A stretch of 64,000 nt of DNA from Acanthornis magna (Eukaryota; Chordata; Aves; Passeriformes; Acanthizidae). Both the position numbers and the translations under genes were made by a program. This document shows, piece by piece, positions 12,513 through 24,440 of the stretch (its first letter is position 1; every line of letters starts with the position of its first letter). Location of the stretch: positions 14,102,501 through 14,166,500 of the forward strand of contig JAWUZG010000051.1 of assembly GCA_036785705.1 (NCBI GenBank). Direction: 5' to 3'. The notes under the pieces were generated by a model that saw only the letters and a program-made list of their open reading frames with translations, did not search any database and had not been told where the DNA came from.

Positions 12513-13374
12513 GTAAATATGCCCTTTCCTTCTTTCACCTCTGTCCCCTGCAGGAGCAGCTCCTTCTGCAAAACTCATCAGGAACCTCCCCTTGCCCTGC
12601 TGCTCTCTGGGGACTGGAGGGAGTGGCCATCACAACCTCCACTCCTCTGTCTCGCAGGTGTGGACCCCCAGCTGTACGTCACCATCACCATCTCCATAAT
12701 CATTGTCCTGGTTGCCACTGGAATCATATTCAAGTTCTGGTGAGTGGGGTTTGGGTCAATGGAGGCTCTCACTGGGCTGGTGTCTGCAGGAGGACTGTTG
12801 GCTTGGGACCCATTTGTCCCAAGGGTGCGGATCTGGTGCTGCAATCCCTTCCAAGGTTTGGCACTCAGCCATGCTGGGCTCTAATGCCGAGCGTAGTGGG
12901 GTCCATCCCGCAAACCTCTCTGTCATCAAGGTCTGGGGCTTGTCTCTTTACCTCACCCCTTGCTCTCTCCAAAGCTGGGACCGTAATCAGAAACGCCGAC
13001 GTCACTCGGGGCAGCAGAGCAGCGGGAGGCAGCAGGAAAGCCACCAGCCTCTCACGGACCTCTCCCCCACCACCGTCAGCATCCTGGGGCCCTTTGGTGA
13101 CCCCCTGACCCCTGCACCCGAGGCGGAGGAGTCCAGGCAGGGCCAGGAGGGTGCGGAGAAACTGGGTGGCCACGGGAAGAATGCAGCCTTCCAGCTCAAC
13201 CGGTGAGTAGCCAGTGAGCTGGGGCAGGAGGGGCTGGCAGGGGACAGAGGCACGGGCACACTGAGGCAGGGCAAAAGTGACGTTGGTTAGCAGGGGCAGT
13301 GGGTTGGGGCAGTGTAAGCACTAATTAATTTCCAATTCCCTCTTTTCCCCAGAATCCCACTGGTGAACCTGTGA
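11915..13374 (+). CDS. PIANP: PILR alpha-associated neural protein (PIANP), four coding exons
   Basis: This type I membrane glycoprotein of neurons is a ligand of the immune inhibitory receptor PILR-alpha. Coding exons are 11915-12512, 12658-12739, 12975-13202 and 13353-13374. All introns are GT-AG, the phases agree, and the product is 309 residues. A hydrophobic signal peptide covers about residues 9-26 and an Arg/Ser-rich stretch about 62-81. A dibasic RLRR site at 101-104 fits proprotein-convertase cleavage. The conserved ectodomain starts at about 112 (PATPSGFEDG, SSQYPWAIVWGPTVS). One membrane span covers about 205-225, followed by a basic stop-transfer (KRRR) and a cytosolic tail ending in FQLNRIPLVNL. 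These blocks match mammalian PIANP, which is somewhat shorter (about 280 residues). The start ATG has A at -3 and lies 5 bases into the exon. ZNF384 lies downstream in the same orientation. Confidence 0.95.
12109..12156 (+). repeat. Four-copy 12-bp coding repeat in PIANP
   Basis: Four perfect tandem copies of GGATTCCCGCTC lie at 12109, 12121, 12133 and 12145. Twelve bases preserve the frame, so they encode repeating D-S-R-S within residues 66-81. They sit between the signal region and the RLRR site. Confidence 0.95.
12658..12739 (+). CDS. PIANP: PIANP coding exon 2 (transmembrane segment)
   Basis: The acceptor is tctcgcag before 12658 and the donor is tctg|gtgagt after 12739. It completes Gly200 and encodes VDPQLYVTITIS through the membrane span to Phe226, ending within codon 227 (phase 2). 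The transmembrane sequence appears to be the most conserved part of the protein. Confidence 0.95.
12975..13202 (+). CDS. PIANP: PIANP coding exon 3 (cytoplasmic tail)
   Basis: The acceptor is ctccaaag before 12975 and the donor follows 13202 (ccg|gtgagt register fixed by the next exon). It encodes the remainder of Cys227, WDRNQKRRR, a polar tail with QPLTDLSP, and FQLN, ending inside Arg303. Confidence 0.93.
13353..13374 (+). CDS. PIANP: PIANP coding exon 4 (last codons and stop)
   Basis: The acceptor is cttttccccag before 13353. It completes Arg303 and encodes IPLVNL and the TGA stop at 13372-13374. Only 22 bases are coding; the rest of the exon is 3'UTR. Confidence 0.92.
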
Positions 13375-16300
13375 AGCTCCCGGGAGAGGCTGAGCTGGCT
13401 CCCCCACCCTCCTGTCACAGCTGGCGAGCGCAGACTCCCGCCGCCTCTGCCACCCCAGGAAAAAACAACCTCCTCATGCCACGGCCCACCACCACCACCA
13501 TTATTAACTAACCCCACTGGGATGTGCCTGGGCAAATTGATGAGCTGGACCTCCTCAGCCTCCTGCTGGGGGAAGGTTGGGGACCCACCCTGCCCACGCA
13601 GGACAGGGTGATGAGAGAGCAGGATGGTGGGAGGGAAGACACCTGCTGGTGGTGTGAAATCTTGACCTCCCCAGCCCCTCTCCTAGCATATGTGCACAGA
13701 CACACTTGGATCTCTGTGACTCTCTCACCAGTGCATGCCTGACATCGGGGGTAGGCAAGGTGGAAAGGCGTACCCCTGTCCCCGTGGGCCCTCACCCTTC
13801 CGTGTGTCCCTTCCCATGTCGTGTGCTTTGCAGTGAACGTCTGGAGTTCAGTGGCTGCAGGATTGCCTGCCAGGTGACTCGGATGGTGGCAACTTTGTCT
13901 GTTCCTGAGATCTTGGCCCTCCTGAGAGTCCCAAGGGTGGGTGAAGCTTGGGCAGAAGAGGCTCACAGAGCACCTGGCCCTCTCAACAACCCGTTTCCTT
14001 GAAGGAAATACTATTTTTCCCCTAGATGGAAGATATTCACATCTTTTCAGTTTCTTTCTGCCTAACACTCCTTTGGTTTTTTCTCTTCAGCTTGTATCTT
14101 TCTTCCTCTCTCTATCTACAGGGTTTTTTCCCTCAGTTCCCAGCCCCCTGCCACCTCTCTTGCCAGTTAAAGCTGGAAAATGTTCCTTTAGCTTTCCAAA
14201 TGTTTTGATCTGTTGAAAGCCTCCTTGATGTCCCTCTCCACCCCCTCAGTCTCCTTCAGCAAGGGTTTTCTGTAGAACACCAGTCTATGATGATACTTTC
14301 CTGAAAATCCAAGGTGAAGCCCTCTGCTCACCGTTATTTAGCAAATGTCCTGTACACACCTAAAGTGTGACATGCAGACATAGCTGGGCATGAGGAACTT
14401 GAGTTTTGCTGGGCAGAGGTAGAGAATTGCTTTCAGACACTCCTGGGACTGGCAACAAGGCAGCAGATGGGACTCTGTGCCTGGGATGACTAAGAGTAGT
14501 TTAGAGCTGACCTTGGGAACATTGGAAGGGTTGTCATGTACTGCTGGTAGGTCTCTTCTGGAGTGCAAGGTGACTGGAACCCCACAGGGCAGTGCTCACC
14601 AAGGTCATGAGAGAGGGGATATCTGGGCTCCCAAGTGAAGCTTCATTCAGTTCCCCAGCTGGTTAGAAACTGAAAGCAATGGCACAGGTATTTGTCCAAA
14701 TCAGTTGCCTGCGCATGTTCTTCAGGGCTGTGGTGGTCTGTGGCACAGGCAGCCACACTGTCCCTTATTTGTGAGAGCAAGATCCGTGCATCTCCACTTC
14801 TTCCTATGCATGGACCCATGGGTGTCAATTTGAGGAAGTGTGAGATGGCAAATTTCAGCTTAATGACAATAGTTGCTCTTCCTTAGCTTTTATGGACACC
14901 TTCAAAGTAATTAAAACCCCGCACTGAAAGCCACTGAGCTGAAAAGATGCACATTTAGGTAAGGTTGCCCCTACAGTGTACAAACACCTTCAGCTGCTGG
15001 ACTGATGTGGCCAGAGGCAGGAAAATCACCCGCAATTTGAAGACCCTAATGCACCATACAAGGTCTCTGACAAAAGTCATCTTGGAGAGAGGGAAGTGGC
15101 CCTTTCATCCTTTATCTCTGCATTAAAAGCCTGTTCTTTATAGGACAAAGAACAGGGAATTTCATAAGAGGCCTGGTTCTGCCCGTTTACCCAGCTAAAC
15201 TATTAGGTGTTCTCAGGTCCCATCTGACTCAGTGTGAAGGGCATTTAAATGAGAGTGTAAATTACAATAAGCTTCCCAAAAACAGTAGAGATTTGGAGAA
15301 AATGACAGGTCAAATAAAATTACTGGCTTATTAAAAGCACAGAGTGGCTGAAAGATGTAGGTGGAAAAGGACTCCAGAGATCTCTAGCCTAAGCACAGGT
15401 TGAGTCTGTGCTTACAGCATGGAATATTAGTGCTTTACTGTAGATCGATCTGCTACTGAGCCTGTTCTTATTCAGGATCCATGCAAGACTTTGGTGGACA
15501 TTTAGGCTGCAGATGGACAGGGAAGGACCAGGTGGCTATTCCTGCTCGCTGCCCCATTCATTGCTGCCCCTGTTCCCCCTCTCCCTGGCACATCCCTGCT
15601 GGGGAAGGACATCTGCATGCAGCCTTCAGGAGGCTGCACTGCTGATTGCTGTCAATTTACAATATAATGCCTTGAACTGGTTGAAGTAATCTTCCAGACC
15701 AGATTAATTAGATTGTTCTTTGATCAACAGCATTTGTTGAAACAAGGCCAGAGTTTAGACTCTTCCACTTCAAGGGCTGTCCTTGGACTTTCCACATGCT
15801 GCGTGGAGAGAAGGTTTGTAAGGAAGTGGCAGGGGACCACAGGAGGCATAGTGAAAACATTTTCCAACAGCTGATGTGGGGAAGCCCCGCGCTCTCCTGG
15901 CCAGGCTTTTGTAAATTCTGCAAACAAATCAGATTTTGGTGGTTTGGGGTTTTTTCCTCCCCCTTTTACATGTCTCTGGTTTTGGTAAGTATCTCCAGGG
16001 AGTGGAACCTTTCATGGATACTGTGGTAAGGGGAAAGCTGGTGAAGCTGTGTAGACAAAACTCTTACAACAACAGAAGCTTGGGTATGATGAACATCTTT
16101 TCTAAGAACCGTTTTCCTAGCCAAATCTGTTTTTATGACAGTCATTCAATCTCTCACACAAAACAGGTTAGATACAGGGAAACAACTTCATTGTCCTGCC
16201 CAAACATTCATTGCTATGCTTTATCCCTGGAACAAAACACTCAGAACACATGTGGACACACACAAGCTTCTTCCAGTCAATAAATAATCTCACTGGATCT

Positions 16301-17650
16301 GTTTTCTCCATGACTGGAGCCAGAGCATGCCTGAGGTCTCTACCCTGGCCCAGGGTAATATTTTGTAGGATGTGCACATGGATGGGTTGACAACACTGAG
16401 TACCAAACCAGAGCAGAGGCCAGCAGCTTCTTAGTCTCAGCCCATCAGGTTTCTCTGTCTTCTAGATGAACAAAGGAGAAATATTTTTTCCCATTGGAAA
16501 TTTTACAGAGAGAAAAGTGTGCAGGGAAACCAACTGGAAGTGTTCATAGTCTTGGGCTAATCCTGCCCAACATTCCAGTGCTGTTGAAAGGGAGCATCCA
16601 AGTGGGCTGAGTGAGATGAAGGAACTGTATCTCTGCTGAGCTCCTGGAGAGCCCTGGCTTTGTTAACACAAGGGTGGTCTCTCTGTGAGTGCAGTGGAAG
16701 GGAGGGAAGGTCTGAGGGAGAACCTTTCTCATCGGCCCTGTACTGTTTTGAAGCAGGAACTGGAGTCTCCTGTTTACCCAAGAGAGTGGTAAGACCACAA
16801 GGCCAAATCCTGCTTGGGCTTTCCCATCTGGTTGGTTGCAATGGATAGGTAGGGAGCAGACCTCTGGTGTGTGGTTCCACACCTCTTCTCCAGTCCAGTT
16901 CCCAGGGACTCACATCCAGCCAAGCATCCCAAAATTTTAGAGAGGGCTATCTACCTCTTCCTCAATGGCACCCAAGTGCCCTTGCAAATCTGGTCCCTTC
17001 ATTTCCCACTCCATTTCCTGATGAAGAAAGACACCTGGAAAGGAGTGGTTTGCTCATTCCCTGCAAGTTCTCAAACACAACCACCTTGAGACTGTTCTGA
17101 ACTATACTGTGGTTTTGTTTTTTCACTCTGACAGACCACACCTGTGGCACAGCCTTAGAGCTGAGACCTGCAGCACAAAAGTCCTGGGTCAAACTCCAGC
17201 TCCCAAGCTGCATCCCTGCTAATGTCCCACTGTAGTCCTGGCCCTACCCTGGCAGGACCATCCATAGAGAGAGGTCCCCTTCCTTCACCAACTGCTGGCC
17301 CTCTACTCCTCTTTTCCTGTTGTTTTCCCTCTCCCACTGTTTTCCCTCTTCCCACTCCTGTCCTGTACCATGGTCTCCCTCCTGGTTCTCTCTCCCCTCC
17401 TACTGTTTCACTCTCTCTACTCCTCTCTTGTTCTCCCTTTGCCACTCGGTCTCGTTCTGCCATGGCTTCCATGCTCCCCTCCAGCCTCCCTCCTGCTCCT
17501 CTGCTCAGTCTCGCTCTTCTCCCTCCCCTGCCCTTGTGCGCTGTGATATATATTTTTGTAGGATTTCTCTTCTCCTTGTGGTGAAATATTCAAATCTTGT
17601 GGGATGTTAGTTTCAACATTTTTAAATAAAACTTTGCAAAATATTGAAAG
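13375..17650 (+). other. Probable long PIANP 3' untranslated region
   Basis: No coding sequence follows the PIANP stop. AATAAA or ATTAAA hexamers occur at 14910, 15313, 16279 and 17625. The last lies in an AT-rich stretch with the look of a transcript end, so the 3'UTR may reach about 17.65 kb. An earlier end is possible. A weak CR1-like patch lies near 15360-15390. Confidence 0.45.
17625..17630 (+). terminator. Candidate PIANP poly(A) signal
   Basis: AATAAA lies within 'catttttaaataaaactttg', followed by a T/G-rich stretch (cttgctgctgtgg) about 25-40 bases on. This is the canonical arrangement. Which of several hexamers is used cannot be told without transcripts. Confidence 0.5.
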
Positions 17651-20600
17651 CAGAGCTCTTGCTGCTGTGGAAGGTGCCACACTGGAAAAGTCAGGGTGGG
17701 ATGAGAGGAACTGCACCCTGGGATGGGGGCTCAAACTCCTGACATCCCACACTCTCTTCTTGGGAGTGGAGGGGGTAATTTGGCCCCGTGTCCATCTTGC
17801 CTTGGTCTCTTTGCTGGCTAAAGAGGCCCTTTGACCACCCCCGTTCATTTCCATGGGCGGGGGCCCCCGGTGGAAGAGGAGCCCTTCTTCACCCGCTTCC
17901 CACCGAAAGCTGCTGTCCTGCCTCTGGAGCTGCTGCTTCCCAGGCACGCGCTGGGGCTGTTTGTCACACGCCGGCTCACGATGGGGACCAGGGTGTCCGG
18001 GAGAGGTGACAGAAGCCGCGGGGAAGGGAGGGACATGCAGCGCTGCAGGCGCAGAAGCCTCCCTCACTCTGTTCCCCGCGGCTGCCTCCGCAATTTCTAT
18101 TTACAGCCCTGCTGCCTCCCCTCCTGGCCACGGTGCTGCTGCTGTTGCTGGTTTCCAGGGCTGCTCTGTAATTAAGCATCCTTGTCTCCTGCAACTCCTC
18201 CACTTCGCAAGCCCGGCGGCAATCGGGGCTGGGGGCGGGGGGCGCACCGAAGCACTGGCCACTCCGAAGGGCTGCTCCCCGGCAATGGCTGGAAGATTGC
18301 TGGTGCTGGGGATGGTTCCCAGCCCCTGCTCCCTCTGTCCTGTCGCTGTCTGAGTCCTGTGGGCACTGGAAGTGTCCCTGATCCACTGCTTTACTGTTAC
18401 AGGAACAGGCTTCCCAGATCAGACCTGACCTCGCTCTCTGGGGTTTCTGCCCACTGGAAGGACCCTTCCTGCTGCAGGCACCATGTGCCCTGGACAGGAT
18501 CTCTGTGGGTTGAGGTGCCCTGGACAGAAGCTCTGTGGGTTGGAGGTGGCCCCAGGCCCATCAGAGAGAAGACACACTCTTGCAGGGGCTGTCCTGGGGT
18601 GCACACGCACAAAAGGCTGAACTGCACCTCTTCTGCCCCTGTGCTGTGTGGGAGGACAGAGTCCTTCACCACTGTTGCTTTAGGTAGAAGATCCTCTCCA
18701 GTCAGTGACTTTGGGGCTGGGCAGGCTGGAGAGACTTGACAGAGGTGGCGATAGATTCTCATTGCGCTGAAATTACACTCATGTACTCATTGGTGCAGTG
18801 AAATGTTTTGCACAAACCTCATCCGCTTCCAGCCAGAGCTTCAGCCCTTCCTCCTGACTTCTCTGTCATCAGATGCTTTTCCTCTGGGGCCCTCTCTGCA
18901 CAGGCCAGGTCTGCAGGCACTCAGCCAAACATACCCTTTTTCACCAGGACTCACTCTCTGACTCACAGGAGAAGCTCTACAAGCTGCCCCTTATTCTTCT
19001 GGCTTCCTGAAACACTGACTCCCTGGTCCAGTCCTCTCCCATCACTACTCCCCACTACATCACTCCTGCCCACCGGTCCATGTTGACTTCCCACCCTTCC
19101 AGTCTGGTCACAGCCCTGCCTCCTTTCCCAGCATCTCACTTCCTTTCCAGTCTCCAGCCTTGCCTCCTTCCCTAGTATCTCCCCCACATCCTGTTCTCCA
19201 ACAGGGAGCTAGCACTGGGAGTTGCATGCTGAATGAGGACAGCAGAGATGGAAGGAATGAATGCAATCATTTAAATTAAAGAAGAACATCTAAAACCTGT
19301 ACAATGACTTCAAGACACATAAAAATCACCCTAATGAGTGGTCAAAAAACAAGCATGAGGTGTTGCTGACTGCTGTGATTTCCTGGGAGAGTAGTTCAGA
19401 AAAACATTTTGAAAACATCTCCTAAATCTGGGATTCCCTCCAGCTGAGTGCCTTCTATAACATGCAATAATTTATCCCATTATGGGAAAAAAAAAATCAG
19501 GCAACTGTCAGCTGGACGTGTCCCTATTGCAGGGATGTGGCAGCAACTAACAACACTTGCTTACCTCCCCTGCTCAAGGACCTTCTCCAGAGTTGTGGCT
19601 GGAAATTAGGACTCTATGTGCTCTGGCTCTGCCCTCCTTCCCAGGCCTGTCCTTTTTGATATCATTCCCTTTGTGTGCCTTCACTGTGCACTTTGCGAGA
19701 GAGCCACCCGACACTGTGGGCATGGGGGGAGTGGTGGGAAAACACCTGTGGAGCTGTGGGCATCACTGTGCTCCTCGGGGCAGGTGTGGAGCAGGCATGG
19801 CAGCATGGACAAGCTATGCTAACTCAAGTGTGAGCCTTTGTGCAGGGGGAATGGAGAGCCTCAATCAGAGGTAGCTCTGCACTCTCCTAAAGGGACCTGG
19901 CTGTGTAGATGGCCATTTAATTAGGAGAAATGCACAACTTGAAACTGCCATAAAGAGTCGCCCTGAAACAAGCAACCTCTCATTTCAGCATCATGTAAAA
20001 GAGTTGAGTAGTTCCCTTGGTTCATTCCTGCTTTGATCTCCAGAGGCAGAATTGAATCTTTATTGAGAGCTGCTGTGTCTCCAAGTGCACATTGCTCTCA
20101 GTGAATAATAGGCCATTCAGTGACGCATTCCACATTGATCCAAAGCCCAGCTTTCTCTGGGAGTGACCAGAATGCAAGCAAAACCATCTTCAATCTCAGA
20201 TCAATCCTCACAAGGGATCTGGCAGGGAAGCAAATGCCAGTCTCTGCTCCAGGGCCCTGTCCTGCGTCTCTGTGGCTCCTAGTTAGCGCTCCAGTGGCAG
20301 GAGAGCAGATGCTCCAGGGCAGCCAGTCTAGTTTGAAGCTCAGACTTTGTCGACAGCTGGACATACCAAAAGGGTTCAACAAACAAGCAAGCAAACAAGC
20401 CTGGGGTGACTTGTTTTCTATCAGAGGAACATGGTATGATGTCTACAGCATGCACTGGTCAAATCTGAGTTACAGCCTGGCCTGGCTAGGGAGACAGTTG
20501 ATTTCCTCATTAGTTTGCCTAAGAAAGGATGCACTGGAATCACAGGCATCGTGATTCTCTCAGGTACCATCTAAGCCTTGGTAAAGTGACACAGACAGTA

Positions 20601-21600
20601 GAAGCTTTCTGAGCCCTTCCTGAACCAAGAGGCAGGCTGTGGTGGGTGTCCTCTGCTAGTGTCAGTGGAGTCAGTCTAGCCAGGTTAACACACTATGAAC
20701 ACACATCGTTTTGCCTGAATGGGTTCATTAACCAAAACATGAGTGCAGTGGTTAAACACACCTACAGTGGAGGCTTGTGCCAGTCTTATTACGTTGATTC
20801 AAACCCATTTGGCAACACCAGGATGAGTTATCTAAGCCTGAAATGGTTTCTCTCCCATGACTTTTTCTGCTTTGCCAATTCTTTTCTTGTGTGACATATT
20901 ACATGTGAGTGAACATCACACACGAGGTCCGACGCTCTGCTTAGTGTTGCCCGGTGTTGGCTGGATACACAGCAGGAGCCCTAAGAGGTTCCTTTATAAT
21001 GAGATTTCTCTTACACCAAGCACCAGGGCCTCCATGATGAAACTGAAGCCAAAAAGACTGTCCTGGATAAATGTGGGTTTCTTGTAGCTACTCACATTGG
21101 CCAGCTAACTTGTAGCTCCCTACACAGTGCAGTAATTCTGAGTGCAGGATATGGGGAAGAGACAGATTTTCCCCTTGTACTTGCAAGTTAGAGGAGGACT
21201 GGGACAAAAGAGTGACTAAGCATAACACTGCCTCTTCCAGGGTTTTGGTGACAGTTCTTTGTTGATACTTAGGCAGTCCTGCAGAGACAAATAAATTGCC
21301 TGACTAAAGTATAAGGAGCTGAGGCTGTCAAGCAAAGGCTTAAAGAGAGGTATGAGGGAGCAGGAACATGAAGGAGGACAGGAAAAAGCAGGGTGAGGAG
21401 AGAGTGGGCAGAATGAGAAATTGTGGCTAGGATTAAATAATGGGGCTGGAAGGAGAAGTAGGGTCAGAGGAAGGGATCAGAATAGAAATTTAGAGCCAGG
21501 GGGCAATTAAAGCACTTGGTAAATGAAGACAAGGTGAGTGAAGCAGGGCTGTGGGAGCTCACGAGGACCAGGGTGCTGCCAACACTCAACTCAAGCTTGA

Positions 21601-21687
21601 GTTTAGCCTGAGCATTTACCCAGCTCCCCTGATCCTTCCAGCTGTTTCAGGGGCAGCAGTTGAAACCTCCCCTGCCTGCCTGCCTCC
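21601..21687. repeat. Dispersed repeat, copy 1
   Basis: It shares the block GTTTAGNCTGAGC, the exact 18-mer CTCCCCTGATCCTTCCAG, then TCAGG(G/A)GCAGCAG and CCGCCTGCC-like text with a second copy about 1.06 kb downstream, in the same orientation. Confidence 0.75.
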
Positions 21688-22572
21688 TGGGGAGGGAAGG
21701 GACAGGGAAGCACATACTCATGGGTCAGCCCTCAGAGCTCAGCCTCACTGCTGCAGTTCTGACCCAACCCACGTGTGAGAGGTGAAGGACTGTCACAAAA
21801 TATAGATCAGGGGCTGAAAGTCCCTTTTGCAGGTTTAAAGGTCTCAGCCCTCTGATGTTTGCTCCAAAGGATGATACATTCCCACCTAAGGATGTTGCTC
21901 CCTTTTCTTGGTTCCTTAGCTATGTTGGTTGTTCGGCCATCATTTTCCAGGAGCTGAGATGGAGCCCACTTCATGTGACCTACAGAGGTACCAAGAATTA
22001 AGCCATAGGGATTGCACTCTGAACATGCACAGCACTGAGACCACCAAAAACGAAGCTGTCAGTGTCTGCCCTTGGGCTCCCAGAGCCAGTCTTTCGGCCT
22101 CTAGCCTTTACCACTAAAGGGCAATGACAGTACCCCCTGGAGCGGTGGCTGGTGAGGGAGGAGTCCCTCAGGCCTGGGAATGAATGCACTGGAAAGCCCA
22201 GAAATAATGATGCACGAACAAGGTGCTTGGCATAGTTGAAGCCAAGGATGCAAAAGTGAAGGAAGGAGTGAGTAGGGATATGAAACAGCAACCACCATCC
22301 TCTGCACACGCTGGAAGGGCCTGCTGGAAAAGTAGCGCATGACAACCTCACTCCAAGCATCTATCAGGATGGTGGACGAAGGAAGAAGCTGGTGTTTCAC
22401 AACTTCTGAGCTGACTTTGCATCCTGGGTGGTTGCTGCCATTTGTTTTCTTCTTCCGTGATAATTGTACGTCGTTTCTCCACACGGTTCACTGCACAAAT
22501 GATTTCACATACCCGCCCGAGCTGTGCTTTATTGTATTTTGTTTAAATATGCGAAATTGTATGCAACTCCAT

Positions 22573-22590
22573 GTGACGTCTTATGCAAAT
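22573..22590. promoter_or_regulatory. CRE-like and octamer motifs side by side
   Basis: TGACGTC is followed after two bases by ATGCAAAT (perfect POU octamer) within an AT-rich segment between the genes. These are motif matches only; the distance to both promoters is many kilobases. Confidence 0.3.
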
Positions 22591-22660
22591 TGCTTCTTGT
22601 GTTACTGTGCATATTTGAAATTAATTTGAGTACGATCACATCACTGACTCTGAAGCCATT

Positions 22661-22744
22661 GTTTAGACTGAGCACTCACCCAACTCCCCTGATCCTTCCA
22701 GTTATCTCAGGAGCAGCAGCCTGAGCCTCCCCCGCCTGCCTCTG
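22661..22744. repeat. Dispersed repeat, copy 2
   Basis: Second copy of the element at 21601-21687, in the same orientation and with scattered substitutions. The family is not recognised. Confidence 0.75.
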
Positions 22745-24199
22745 CCTTGATCCAGAGGAAACGTGCACTGGAGGTGACACAGCTCAGATGAAGGTCATGT
22801 TCCAGGCCTCTGCTGAGTTTGCCAGTTAGTGCAGTGAGAAACTGAGTATTTAGTGGGGAAGCTGGAGCACCAAACTCATGTCCCAGAAGGATCTGCAGAC
22901 ATGTATTCATGGGGAGCAAATTTTAATCCCTGCAGAGCCAGGCCAGGCTCTGGACAGGGACATGCCACCCAGTGGTTCAGCAGCTCACCAAAATACCCAA
23001 AGGCATCTAGGCTTAGAAGAAAGCACTGGTGTTACAACATCAGGAATTAAAGATGCTTCCTGGAGAAGCTTGCTAACAATCTGCCCTTTCTGGCAGTGGA
23101 TCTGCAGATATAAGGCAAATGCTCTACATACAGGTGCTCCATGTTTTTTAAAAGATCAGATTCCATTAAAAACATCTACTAAACACACCAGCCATAACAC
23201 AGGCAGCAATATATTATCTACACTAATCTCTGAACACATTTAAGCCATTTCAGCAACATTCTTCATGCTAATTTTCCCTTTTCTCCTCTTCTTGGTTATG
23301 AGTCAGCAGCTAGGCTTGAAACCCCTAACCTTCATCACTGAGGAAAGATGTAGACGTCACTCTGGCAAGGCCTTAATCGTCTGTTAAAGAACAGAAAAGA
23401 GACAGTCAGCCACTGAGTTTGCTGTAACTCCTGTTTTATCCCCGGCTCATATAATCCACTGTAATGTGGCAGTGAAGTGTTTCATGGGAGGATTTCTGTG
23501 TTGGGCAGTTGAGTGCAGGTGGCTGCCGGGAGGCAGGGGTGGCTGGAGCTGTGGGCCACATCCCAGGGCTGCTGGTGTCCAGGGCTGGCAGCAGAAAGAA
23601 GCAAGGCAAGCAGTGCTCCAAGGCAGATGCAGCTGGTTTGCTGTAGCACCCAGCCTGCGGCTGCCCTGGGAGAGCTGCTGTCATCTTTCCCCTTGACAGA
23701 TGCTCCTGGGGCTATCCCTTCTCTCATCCCCTTTTGCCATCCTGTGCCAAGCTGGTCTCATTCAATTGACTGCACGCTCTGAGAAAGGGATGCTGGATGG
23801 ACCCTGGCCACTAACCAGTACCCTTGCTGGGTTCTAAGCCAGTGGGGGAGGTGGCATCAAAGCCCCTGAGTGCCCAGGTCACACTCCCCTGGGCTGCAGT
23901 GTGGAGGAGCCCTCTTGTGCTCATCAGAAATCCCCTCAGATCTGGAAGACACCCAGTCATCACCTGAAGCAATTGATCTTGGGCCTGCCTATCACATACT
24001 GTCCCCTCCAATTTCCGTGCTTAGCTCTCTGCACGCTGGAGGCAGGAGGATGCACATCCTGCACTCCCAGGGTAATTACAGCCCTGCAGCACTCTGCAGT
24101 ATCCCCAAGACACCGTCCCACAACCCCAAACAGCCCCCCTGCCAGGGGAGCCCCAGGCACCCAGCTTGGCTTGAGCTGCTTTAAGGGCAAAGTCGTTAT

Positions 24200-24440
24200 G
24201 AAAATGCCCTGCAATTGCATAAGAGGAGAGGACTGGCAGAGATCTCACGGCCTGTGGCAGGCAGCCCCATTGCATCCTCTTGCTCAGAGACTTCCAGACC
24301 CAAAACAAGTTGTCTCCTGGCCTCATTGCTGCTGTTGAAAGGCTGTTCCAGATCCCTGCACTGGCAGGTGGGAAGCTCCGTCTAATTTCCATCCTCAGTG
24401 TACCCATGGCCCAGCCTGTGATAACTCATTCTTGTGCCAG
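24200..24440 (-). mobile_element. Ancient CR1-like LINE fragment, antisense
   Basis: Stretches such as 'gaaaggctgttccagatccc', 'gtctaatttccatcctcag' and 'cattcttgtgccagcattg' follow the order seen in the antisense of old amniote CR1 3' regions. The copy is well diverged, and I recognised the family from memory. Confidence 0.5.

Noticed and set aside
15340..15480. A possible CR1 3' scrap in the PIANP 3'UTR
   Set aside because: Only about 25 bases (ggactccagagatctctag) resemble CR1; too little to list.
17831..18175. A 114-codon + strand frame in a GC-rich intergenic patch
   Set aside because: It has no family resemblance or splice partners, and Cys/Arg-rich content typical of chance translation of repeats such as GCTGCTG.
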